Shown: positions 11,843 to 22,091 of the stretch, piece by piece
Numbering within the stretch: the stretch's first letter is position 1
Layout of the letters: each line of letters begins with the position of its first letter
From: Botrytis cinerea B05.10
Taxonomy: Eukaryota; Ascomycota; Leotiomycetes; Helotiales; Sclerotiniaceae
Reading direction: 5' to 3'
Length of the DNA: 64,000 nucleotides
NCBI RefSeq assembly: GCF_000143535.2
Contig: NC_037316.1
Span: forward strand, 2,480,001 to 2,544,000
The notes under the pieces: model-generated
Database searches by the model: none
What the model saw: the letters and a program-made list of their open reading frames with translations, nothing else
Told to the model about the DNA's origin: nothing
Translations under genes and position numbers: made by a program

Positions 11843-13486
11843 ATGGCACCTGGGTACGATAACAAGCTGGAGCCGGTTGTCTCAGAAGGCCTAGGGGACT
11901 TCAAGCATGCCGAAGAACATGTAGAGGAAGTCACCATTGCTCGTCTAACTGAAGAGGACTTGTTCCTATTATCTCAAGAATCGCTACAATTCAAATCATG
12001 GACGTCGTTTCGGATCTTCTTGATGATGTTCGTCCAAGGCTGTGGTGCCGCCGGATACGGTATCGATTGGGCCGTCATTTCTGGAATCAATGCCTTCAAA
12101 CCTTGGCACACCTACTTTGGATTCGGCACAAGCGGTGTGACCTATGGTACCTTGAACGCGTTGATGACTATCGGAACTATTTGTGGTGCTCCATTCATGG
12201 CCTTTGCTGATATCGTCGGACGACGAGGCATCAATTTTGCAGGCAACTTTATTGTCCTAGTTGCATCTCTTCTGCAAGCGTTTGCGGTGAACATGCCAAT
12301 GTTCATGGCCGGCCGTTTCTTTTTAGGATTTGGTTCAGCACTTATGTCCAGTCCCCAGTACGTCGCGGAAGTAGCCCCAACGCATCTCAGAGGTCGACTT
12401 GTTGGGCTGTTTGGAGCTTGCTTTCAAGTCGGAAGCTTGTGTATGAACGCCGGATTGATAGGCTTAGCTCGTATTGAATCAGATTGGTGTTGGAGGATTC
12501 CTCTGGCATTGGAAGGATTGTTTCCATTGATCGTGTGTTTGTTTATCTATCCCTTGACACCAGAATCACCACGTTATCTCATCATGAGGGGTCAAATGGA
12601 AAAGGCCAAAAGGGTCATCGCCAAGATGCACACCACAGAAGGCAATAACGTGGATCATCCGTTAGTCACCATTGTTGCGAATCAGATTGAAGAATCCCTA
12701 CAGAACGAGCGACAAAGTAATCATGCTTGGTGGGACTACCGTGTGCTATTCCATGGCAGACCGGCGCAGTATAGAGTGTTAGTTCTTATATTGTACTCAA
12801 TCTTTCAACAGTGGAACGGTGGCGGCATCATTGGGCAATATCTCGTACCCGCTCTAGACACTGTTGGAATTACAGGAACTATTGAGCAGCTGGGTATGAA
12901 CTTTGGGTTGAATGCGACTTATCTGGTGTTTACTGTCTGTGGTTCCTTCATAGTCGACAGATTCCGACGAAGGACCTTGATTTTTTCTGGATTGATCAGT
13001 TTTATTCTCTTACAAACAGCCGCTACAATAACCTCCTGGCAATACACATTGACCGAGAGCAAAGTGAATGCTGGACTTGTTGTAACCTGGCTTTTCTTGT
13101 TCCAAACTTGCTCCTCTTTGCTTATCGCAACAATGCATAATCTTTACCCTGTTGAAGTTCTATCGCTTGATATGAGAGCGAAAGGTATGGGTTTGTATGC
13201 TCTAGTGCAGGGTGCAGCTGGAACAGTTCAGAATTACGGCATCTCGGTTGGAATTCAAAAAATTGGATACAAGATTTGGGTCGTGTATGTTGGGTATAAT
13301 CTCATACAACTGGTCCTCTCATATTTCGTATTCCCAGAGACCTCTGAATTGACTTTGGAGGAGATTGATACTGTGTTTGAGACGCCAGGCGTCAGACCGG
13401 TAAAGATGTCCCTTGATATCCAGAAGGCGAAGAGAGAGAAGGAAAGACTCGAGGCTCAAGGATTATCTAGCGGTGTTCAGTATTGA
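11843..13486 (+). CDS. MFS sugar transporter (hexose/oligosaccharide porter)
   Basis: A single-exon 547-aa protein. A hydrophilic N-terminus of about 55 residues precedes twelve hydrophobic segments split into two groups of six. Sugar-porter signatures are present: DIVGRRG between TM2 and TM3, GRFFLGFGSALMSS in TM4, PESPRYLIMRGQ after TM6, QQWNGGGIIGQYLVP in TM7, DRFRRRT between TM8 and TM9, and PETSELTLEEID after TM12. These resemble the fungal lactose/alpha-glucoside/cellodextrin-type branch more than yeast hexose carriers, but substrate cannot be read from sequence. Its place beside two glycosidases without signal peptides suggests import of plant cell-wall oligosaccharides that are then cleaved inside. 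Confidence 0.92.
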   Translation: MAPGYDNKLEPVVSEGLGDFKHAEEHVEEVTIARLTEEDLFLLSQESLQFKSWTSFRIFLMMFVQGCGAAGYGIDWAVISGINAFKPWHTYFGFGTSGVTYGTLNALMTIGTICGAPFMAFADIVGRRGINFAGNFIVLVASLLQAFAVNMPMFMAGRFFLGFGSALMSSPQYVAEVAPTHLRGRLVGLFGACFQVGSLCMNAGLIGLARIESDWCWRIPLALEGLFPLIVCLFIYPLTPESPRYLIMRGQMEKAKRVIAKMHTTEGNNVDHPLVTIVANQIEESLQNERQSNHAWWDYRVLFHGRPAQYRVLVLILYSIFQQWNGGGIIGQYLVPALDTVGITGTIEQLGMNFGLNATYLVFTVCGSFIVDRFRRRTLIFSGLISFILLQTAATITSWQYTLTESKVNAGLVVTWLFLFQTCSSLLIATMHNLYPVEVLSLDMRAKGMGLYALVQGAAGTVQNYGISVGIQKIGYKIWVVYVGYNLIQLVLSYFVFPETSELTLEEIDTVFETPGVRPVKMSLDIQKAKREKERLEAQGLSSGVQY

Positions 13487-14068
13487 GGAGAGCCAGCATA
13501 AGGAAGGATACCATGATGGTGTATCTGAAGGGGTCCGTTGTTAGGTTCTTTCAAGATAAACACGAATTTCATTCATCGATTTTTCAAACGAAGGCCCTTT
13601 GCTACCTTTCTGATTGATTGTAAACAATGGCACACAAACTCCATGAGAATCTGTAGAGAGTTTATATATAATTATCAGAATTATGTGCTATTGAACGGAC
13701 GACATAATGAATTGTGAGAGTTATTTCAGAAAGAGAATTTGTTTCTAAAGATGCAAACGTGTTGTGAGCAAATGGAAGGCTTGGCATTTTGGAAGTTTCG
13801 CTGACTAATCTAGCTTGATCACTCGAAACCCGGTCATCGTAACAATCGGTTAGATGCCCAAAACTATTTCAAATACATCAGATATCTTCACTAAATTGCC
13901 ATTCTTGATACAACCAACTGAAGAGACCGAGAACGGAATATCTCAAATGTGATCCCCCTGATATTCGCCTCTTCACTTCGGACAGCACGAAATCACTCGA
14001 GACACAATATGTCCAACAGCTAGAATCTGCTGCAAAGAAAGTCCCATCCCTCAATCTGACATTGTAGC
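13487..14068. other. Convergent intergenic region
   Basis: The transporter and the UstYa-like gene end here head-on. An open frame at 13878-14189 is the antisense or out-of-frame shadow of the downstream gene. Nothing else was recognised. Confidence 0.55.
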
Positions 14069-15047
14069 TCATTGATATGCCGAGTAAACAGTGTCTCCTT
14101 CCTCTGGCTGCTGCAAAAAGTCGGCCGGGAATTCCGCTGGCATTTGTCGCTGTTGGGCCCAATCTTTCACAGCATCGAAATCTCGACACTTATGGTTTGT
14201 GTTGAAATCTTGGTATGTCTCCGGGGCTTCTGGATGAACCCAGATTTTACCCACAACACCAATATCAATTGTACACATCAATTGCTGACGAATAATATCA
14301 AGGCATCGGGCTGTTCAAACCATAAAAGTTAGTACCTTTGGGGGGGTTCCGCGCGGTTGACTTACAAATGTGAAGCTTCAATATTGGAATGTCATTCTCG
14401 AAAGCGCCTTCTCCTCTCTTTTGATAATAATCATAGTTATACCACAGTCCTTGTCGAAGAAGATTTAAGCAATGAAGATGGGTTAAACCTTCAAGATTGG
14501 CTGGGTAACCGCCACCATATTTCTCATTGATTTTAACATGATCAGTAGTGATTCCGGACCTCGCTGCCAATGTTGCAGGAATTTTGATGTCACGATAGTT
14601 AATGCCCAAATCATTCCAGGCCGCATCAACCTCTCGGCCTGCATCTTGCCGATACTTATTTGGTTGTAGAAGCGACCCATTAAAACTCATCGTGGTATAC
14701 GAGAGGCTCAGGTCTTCGAGAACTGGGGCTGTGATAAAATTGTTAGTTACTGCTTCCTTCGATATACGCCCATACGGAATAGTGAACTTACAATATTGCG
14801 AGATATAACCCGTGCATATTCTTTCCGTGCTGCGAACCCAACGACCACCGGTCCAAACGCCAATCAAGCAGATACTAACGAAAAATACGAAGAAGACCAA
14901 GACTAACAGAATCTGCGAGCAAAGACTTTCCTCCTCTTCTTCTTGCCTTCTATGTTCGGATGCAAGAAGGGGTGTTCGACTTGTTGGCCCCGCCTGACGA
15001 GGAACCTCCTCGAAAACATAAATTTTATCCGTAAGCCTAGTTCTCAT
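14069..15047 (-). CDS. UstYa/DUF3328-like membrane protein with altered HxxHC motifs
   Basis: Three exons, 15047-14792, 14728-14366 and 14310-14069, give 286 aa. One transmembrane helix spans about 46-63 after an acidic cytosolic tail. The fold markers follow: YSPVLEDL at 85-92, FNGSLLQPNKYRQ, AAWNDLGINYR, and GGGYPANLEGLTHLHCLNLLRQ. The two metal-binding HxxHC motifs of UstYa oxidases are both changed: motif one reads THLHC (168-172, first His lost) and motif two HISRC (205-209, second His lost). UstYa-type proteins oxidise peptides and polyketides in fungal pathways such as ustiloxin and cyclochlorotine. The changes suggest an altered or lost metal site. The first intron (63 nt) is a multiple of three and stop-free, so it can pass as coding. 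The gene faces away from a small secreted peptide gene. Confidence 0.85.
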
Positions 15048-16318
15048 TTTCAAAATTCGATTATCGACTGTTTATGGAGGTGAAAATTTCCTTCTGAAAA
15101 ATTAAAGATAAGTGGTGCTTGGTATTATGATGTTTTCGAGGACAACGGCATCTTGAAACTTCAGAAGAATAGGTGATTTCTCTCGACAATTATTGATCTG
15201 CGTCAGTGTATGGTTGATGTCTGAGATAGTGAGCTTGAATCGATTGTGAGATAATGATCTGAAGTCAGTGTTGGTCTGTTCTGCCTCTTGACCTAACGGT
15301 AATTTCTCTCCAAAACAATGTCTTCACAAGTATGAAACATTTGTACAACTTGAATAAACTATAATATCGAAGATTAAGACTGGGGATTATTCGGATCATC
15401 ATCGTTATGTCACATGTGAGGCAGTGCTTCGTCTGCTCATTATATCCATTCAGCCACCACGTATTGAACTTGGAAATTCCACCTAAATATCTTCCCTCTT
15501 CATCCATTTGCCCTTGAATAGAACCTGGAGATACAGTATCCTGGGGTGATATCCTTACCATTCCATAACAATTTTGTACCACGACACCGGCGATGTTCTC
15601 ACTTTACAGTTAGCCTGTGCGCCCAGAATTGAAACTCTGTATCACAGTGCTACGTCGTATTGAACCACCACTTCGTATTCTGGAACACAATACGGAACAC
15701 CCTTACACAATGCTTATATGATGGTTGTTATGAAGAATATCAAAAACCAAGATATCTTCTGATAGATTTTTCTGTCAAGGGATGGAAGAATGTCATATGT
15801 TTTTTTCTTCTTCAGACTAGTACATGTGGGATACTCAATCCATAAAGCTCGTCTGAACTCTTTTTAGGTTGTGTATTACCGTCACTGATATCTGACCAAG
15901 GGGCGTATTCACTGCTCTTTTTTTTCTTTCGATTTTTATCACTACTACTGCATTCTAAATGTGATTCCATCATTTTTTGAGCCATATCCAACTGTATCTT
16001 CAATGAAATTTTCCATTCAAAACCTTCAACTCGCATCGCTCAGCCAGTACAGCTGTACTTCTTGGGCAGTCACATAATCTCTCATAATCTCGGTTCCCGT
16101 TATGTACGATGAAACCAAATTCATTACCAGCATACTAATTCTGGTTGCTCTCGTCTGCATGATCATCACCATCGTGTTTCTCTGGGTCTATATATATTCT
16201 CGTCAAATTCCATCACTCTCGTCTTTCTCATCTTATCATTCACATCAGATTCTTCTCCACCCACCTCCACGCCCAAATTTCCACGCGTACTCTCTCGAAT
16301 CCTCAGCATACTCATATC
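15048..16318. promoter_or_regulatory. Divergent intergenic region, UstYa-like / small secreted peptide
   Basis: About 1.27 kb between two outward starts. TATATATAT at 16189-16197 is a good TATA box about 125 bases before the ATG at 16319. The minus-strand frame at 15265-15582 shows no motif or usable splice context and is not called. Confidence 0.5.
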
Positions 16319-16570
16319 ATGAAGTTCCTCCCTGAGTTCGCACTGGCGCTGGCCATAGCTGCTGGCGTGATGGCCGGTGTTTTAGATGCCAGCGCAAGCG
16401 GTGCTGGAACTTCGATTTCAACTTCGACTTCGAGCGCAACTTCTTCAAGTGCTAGTACGGCAACTGTTACAACCACCACGACAGCTAATCCTTACGGTGC
16501 GTACGGAGAATATGGTAACTATGGAGCGTATGGAAGTTATGAAAGTTATAAGAAGAGAGCGATGAAGTAG
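16319..16570 (+). CDS. Small secreted Ser/Thr- and Tyr/Gly-rich peptide
   Basis: An 83-aa product begins MKFLPEFALALAIAAG, a clear signal peptide ending near Ala24. Residues 25-57 are almost pure Ser, Thr and Ala, likely O-glycosylated. Residues 58-76 form a Tyr/Gly tract with repeats of the type YGxYG (PYGAYGEYGNYGAYG), then SYESY, and the chain ends KKRAMK, which includes a dibasic Kex2-type site. There are no cysteines. It could be a wall-associated protein or a precursor from which a Tyr-rich peptide is released. A possible 3'-UTR intron (GTGATT...GTGTAG, about 16590-16634) follows the stop. Its divergent neighbour is a UstYa-like gene. Function is unknown. Confidence 0.7.
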   Translation: MKFLPEFALALAIAAGVMAGVLDASASGAGTSISTSTSSATSSSASTATVTTTTTANPYGAYGEYGNYGAYGSYESYKKRAMK

Positions 16571-19500
16571 TACTACGGAGATCGAAGGTGATTTATTGTC
16601 TGAGGGGACTTTGAATTGAGACTAACTGGTGTAGGATGGTCCTGAGTCTGATGTTGATGTGTTTGGCGAGGGGTCTTTTCTGTTCGGAAGTGCACTTTCA
16701 CTTGGGGGCGGGGGTTTCGTTGGGTGGCTTGGAGGTTTCAATTTAGTTCAGAAGTGCGATCTTCTTTGGTGTAATTCATTTTCCGCACGATCACGACATG
16801 GTAAAGAATTCAAAGGATTTGTGGACATTCTTCATTGCAGAGTCTTATTAGGCAATGGAGCTGAAGTAATATTTTTTCAATACAAGCCCGAAATATTTCC
16901 CATTCAGGGCTATTTTCAGGAATTAACTATCATAGACTTGTGCGATTCGTGTCTAACATTCAATGGAACTCAAATATTGGGTTGCAGACGTGATACTAGA
17001 AGTAAACTTTGCCCTTTCCCCATTGTCGCCATCTCCCATCGGGTTATCGTAGCAGCTAAATGGTGACTGCGAGCAACGAATGGATAACAACTTCTACTAA
17101 AATTTAGGATTATTGAAACTTGTAAAAGACTGTCAAGCTGAATCTATTCATCACGAAAGAATCGCTATCCAAGAGCGGTATGATAATCTCCGACTCTTTG
17201 CTATATGGTTTGATTGCTCTCTTCTCTGGCATATCTTCAAAATAGTAGATTAGAAGGGTATTGATGCCTTTCTTATTAACCAAGACGTACAGGATTGCAT
17301 CCATATTCACTAGCATCGTCTTCCAACAAGTACCCGTGAATTCAGACACTCATCGGAGATACTCATCTCAACTGGTTTCGCTCCATCTCCCGGAATTTAC
17401 AAGTTTTTGGAAATCTTGAATCCTTCTTCACATGACCTCTAAAACACACCTTCAAGGTCATACATTTCCCCAATTTTTCTTAATTTCTTCAATCGTTACT
17501 CTCCGCACACTCTTAAAAGATTCTGCAACGCTTCCCCGCCGCATAATTCGAATATTCGAAATCACTGCTTAAACCACTTTCGCTTGCCTCTTATTGATGT
17601 CTAAAACCAGCTTTTTTTTGCAGTTATCGTTGTCATTTCTTCATCTTCAGTTTTAACTCAATTGTGAGAAAGGAGAAATAAACTTAGAGGACATGATGGA
17701 GCTGAGAGGCCAAAGGCTTGAAAAGAATTGACTTCCTTGGATTGATCCATTTAAAAAGCCAGAAGGCGTTGGATATTCATGACACAGTTCACACCAACGA
17801 TTGAGGAGATGGAAGGGATGCTTGATTTCCAGGTTGAAATTGAGTCGCGCAATACTATAACATAATTTTGTTGTCCATCAGAACATTGATGAAACTTACT
17901 CTTTAGTTACTTGAAGATGCTTGAAGCTCTGTCATCGCTCATCTAATTTTCTCAATGTCTTTATTCGAATCGAATTTTATTGTAACAGTAAGATGCCGTA
18001 GGGAACGAAAGCAATTTATAAGATTATGCCTTTCAGTACAAATGTGCCAATGGAAAAGATAACAAGAATGTTGCTTGACCAACAAAAATGTAGGCCTCGT
18101 TCGTGTGAAGTAACATCGCTATTGTTGGTTAAAAGACCGAGAGTTCCGCTCGAGATAGGAAAATAATGCTTATTAACCGGACAGCTCGTATTTGAAAAGC
18201 GGAATATATCCGTAGAGTAGTTGTTGGTATGCAGTTGGAAGTGATTCTTGCACTTAAGAATGCAATACTGACCTGAAACGAATGTTGCTGTTGGCATGTA
18301 ATCAAAACAGAAGCAAAAGGCTTCCGATTGAATGCAGTGAAAAGCTATCAGTTAGACGTTAATCATGGAAGCGAGTTTGAATCGAGAAGAATGATGTCAT
18401 CTTGCCATGCTCGATTGTGGTCGTGTAGAACCTGTCTAGATATTGAAAATTGCAGACTTGGCTCAAACCATGTTTGCCGAGAGTCGAAGCCGCAAGTTTT
18501 GAGGTGCAAAATGTGCCTGCAGCGAGAACCATATTGTCGGAACCGGAAGCTATTATTGAATAAACGGGGAGTTTGAGCCATCATTACTTTTTTTTTACGC
18601 AAATTGACTCTGCTGGACTAAATCCACATGAACTGGCCTACATAATAATTTTGAATTTGCGTCATTCCTCGCGAAAATGTATACTCCCATCTGCCGAAAG
18701 ATGCTCAACGAATTCAACTGAATGGAAATAACGAAGAGCATAATTATACTGGAAACATGGGTTATAGAGAGAGTTATCGGGAAGGTGGATGTCAATTGAG
18801 AGCAATACAGTAGTTGCGCGAACAAGCTCTCTGTAAAAATTCCCGTCTAGCATTTGGGAAGTCAACAATGAGGCTACGATGACACCGGGTTGCTCAAATT
18901 TCGTGTGTCTGTCGATGAGAACCATATCTAGCAAATTTCAACATTGCATGGTAAAGCATCGGATGTACTAACAATCGCAGCATCATTGATCTTGTTTGTC
19001 TGATGTTGTACAACCCTCGAGAAGTGAAGAATCGCAGTCAAGGGAGAAGCGAGGCCTTAAGATTAATCGTGATAATGGCAGCATATCACGAGTTCATCTT
19101 TTTCGTCAATCTTTGCTCAGTCAAGACTTCTTCAGATGTGCTTCCACCAAACATGAACGGAAATAGTTGAAAAGTTCTTACCATGATCACGTGCACATAG
19201 TTCTTCCCCCAATGCTAGGAAATTCGCTCTTTCGCTATTTACCCGACCAGTAAGCCATCAATTCACTCTTCCTGTTACACTGCAGCGTCGCGTCACTGTT
19301 ATCTCTCAAGCGGAAGATTTCTCCATTCTTATTTAAACTACATTCTTCAGAATGGCTCCATCAATATCTTGTGGGACATCCGATGATAACCTCAAACAGG
19401 CGGTGAGCCTCTAAGTGGTACAAGCTTTTATGCTTGGGTCTCCACCATTTCCCCGGAGCCTAAGCGTGTGATCATAACTTTACTGGGGTTAGGGTAGCAG

Positions 19501-20965
19501 TGTGAAGTATCCTAGTGGGTACCCCAGCGAGGCCAGGAAAGAACAAATTTTCATTGTTTGCTGCATATACGGAAGAGGCTGGTTGGTGGTTTAGCCGTTG
19601 TGTAGTAAGTTACACAAGAGGCTCGCGTCCTTTTGGAAGGAGACATCTCCTGCTTACAGATTTCCGATCATGCACCAGGTTTTTTTCTTTCCCAATTCTC
19701 CATCTTACGGACGTATTGCAAAATTCAGAATTGCATGCTGATATAGGCTTACTATAACATGATCAGGGCTCGACGCGTCTGATACGATGACTCGTATAGA
19801 CTAAACCTTAATGGAAGCCATTAGTATGTAGGCGACGAAGATAGATCGCCATGCATTTGCTTGGTGGCCGAAATGAAGACGCCTTGAACCTTATGTGGTT
19901 TCCCAGAAACTGGATTTCGATTGTTAAGATCTCTCAGTAGATTCTTTTACCTTGCATCTCTATTTATTAAGGGGCTTAATATTGATATCTTATTTTAAGA
20001 CGCGTTTGATTGAAATGAAATTCGCTCGAGCGCTTTTTGATATTGGAAATGGCACAGGCTTTCCAGCCCAAGCATTTCTTCGGACTAGCTAATGTATGGC
20101 CAAAATCGTTATCAGTTCATCTTCCTCATTTCCCCAACGTCAGGTCCACAGAACAGTCTTCTCAAAAATTCCATAAACATGGATCTAGGTATATGATGTA
20201 GCATGTGTATATTGGACAAGGATAATATCGGAGGTTCCACATTTCTGGGTCGAGGAATCAAGCTATCCATGCATCTAAAGTCATCGACAACGTGCTAAGG
20301 GGTGAAGGATTCAACTATTCATAGTTGAAAGCCAGCGGTTGCAGGTTACATGTGTAACATCAGGCCAAAAAAACAATTGGGCAGGATCACGCCCTTGAAG
20401 CCAATGATAGAAGTCATATACCGGGCGGGTACATGTATCAGTGGATATCCCGTGTTCCCAGACAAGGCAGGCTACTCAAAGGAGTTTCTACGGACAAGCT
20501 GCGGGGATCGTGAGTGGTGCCTTTCATCCATGTGCTCGGAGTCTTAATTTTGGCCTGTGGCAATCTTGGGAAAACTGCCCCCAAACTGTCCCCAGACCCT
20601 GGCTCCAGACTGTGCACAATGTCGACGTGATACCTTTCGCTAACATTCCCCTAAATGGGCTGAGTGAAATGTTTTGAATGAGTTGCACTCATATCTTCTA
20701 TGCTGATGCTTTGGAAGTCGCCTTCAGAGTGACTATGACTGTGATAATCAAACCCTGAAAAACACAAATCGCAAATGATTGTCCTTCCCGATTTTGCCAG
20801 TGAAAATAATTGCGAGATTGAGAGCAACGACAGTTGATGTCTTCAATTGCTATAAAATATCAAAACTTCTATGGTATCAACCGCTAATTTCACACAAATA
20901 TTCAAACAGAACCAGATCGATATTCATAACCATTGATTCATTTATTCATGATTTCATTTCCCATC
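16571..20965. other. 4.4-kb stretch without a supported gene
   Basis: All open frames here are under 140 codons, overlap on both strands and show no recognisable domain. The frame at 16659-17066 begins with a Gly-rich piece but cannot be spliced in frame to the peptide gene. No tRNA B-box, repeat array or terminal inverted repeats were seen. It could hide a non-coding RNA or a small multi-exon gene. Confidence 0.45.
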
Positions 20966-22091
20966 TCAACATCTTCCAACACCATAGGTCCTGTGAAAAT
21001 TGCCCCCTTGCGCAGAATACGAATAACCCCATTCCCTCTTTGGCTCTTCTTGCGCTTCGTACCCAGGCTTCTCCTCTCTCACTCTTGACATAAGCATCTG
21101 GTTATTCCATTGCGGCATCTGCCACTCGTACATTCCTGGATCTGGCTTGAAGATATCATCGTAGCTCCCGGGAACCTCCGGCATTGCCCCCATGAATGTT
21201 TGAAAGGGTTGCGAGCCCCAATGATGTGAAGGTCCCATGTTGTATTCGGTAGGCTCAGGAAGTTGGCGATTGAGAGGAGCCTGAGGTAGACCATTTGGAA
21301 TGGCAGGCCATGTGGTTTCTTCGTAGAGACCATCAAGATCACCGAGTTCAGGCGCTGGAGATTGGCCTGCTGAGTGAATGCTAGATTCTGAGGTTGGTGG
21401 TGATGGTATTGATGCAGTCATACCATTCCATGGAACAGGGTGATGTGATTCGAATCTCTGGTGGCCCTCAGCTTCCGGGTATGATCTTCCGCTATCCACC
21501 ACAATTGTAGATGGCGATCTTGATCTGATGGTGGGAGTGTTCATTGGTGGAGATAGTAATTGGTGACTGCCGACTTGATCTTGAGAATCGGATTGAATGC
21601 TGACTTTCATTTTTCTGTCTGCCCTCGTGGTTGTTTGTCTGCGTTTGGTACCTTCTTGTACGTATGATGGTCTTCTTGTAGCAACAATGTTTCCGTCTGC
21701 GTCTCTCCAAAGTCTTTTTCTGGTGGCCAATACGCCTAGTCCCTCGCCACCAGCTTCATCATCCTTCTCCTTGTGACGATTCATATGTCTATCTATATGA
21801 CATGTTAGAATAAGATTTTTGGGGGTCAAAACAATGTCACCTACCAAGAAGGTCGCGACGTCGAAAGTGTGCACGGCAGCGCAGACAGGTATGATTTCCA
21901 TCCTTGTGGTTTAACGCGTGACGGTGTAAATGTTCACTCCTTGAAAACGACTTTCCACACCCCGCAAAACTACAGCAAAACTTCTTCTTCCCAATACCTG
22001 CATTTGTGCTGTCGCTCAAACTTTTCGAACTCGATGTTGAGCTTATTGAAGACGTGCGAGAGGATGATGATGAATTTGCGAGCGAAGACAT
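20966..22091 (-). CDS. C2H2 zinc-finger transcription factor
   Basis: Exons 22091-21845 and 21792-20966 join over a 52-nt intron to give 357 aa. Two adjacent fingers follow a Ser-rich start: finger one has C40, C45, H58 and H62 in a C-x4-C-x12-H-x3-H pattern with the GCGKSFSRSEHLHRH core, and finger two has C69, C72, H85 and H89 (C-x2-C-x12-H-x3-H). The intron lies inside finger two and splicing restores DRHMNRH. The basic stretch RKRLWRDADG and KRRQTTTRADRK after the fingers may assist DNA binding or nuclear import. The remaining 230 residues are Pro/Ser/Gln-rich and disordered. This two-finger N-terminal layout is common for fungal regulators. The target genes are unknown. Confidence 0.87.

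Noticed and set aside
15265..15582. 105-codon minus-strand frame between the UstYa-like and peptide genes
   Set aside because: No recognisable domain and no likeness to DUF3328; the sequence reads like random AT-rich translation.
16659..17066. Gly-rich frame as a C-terminal exon of the small secreted peptide
   Set aside because: The Gly-rich reading needs a phase-0 donor before the stop at 16568; none exists. The one possible donor leads to a different, unlikely frame.
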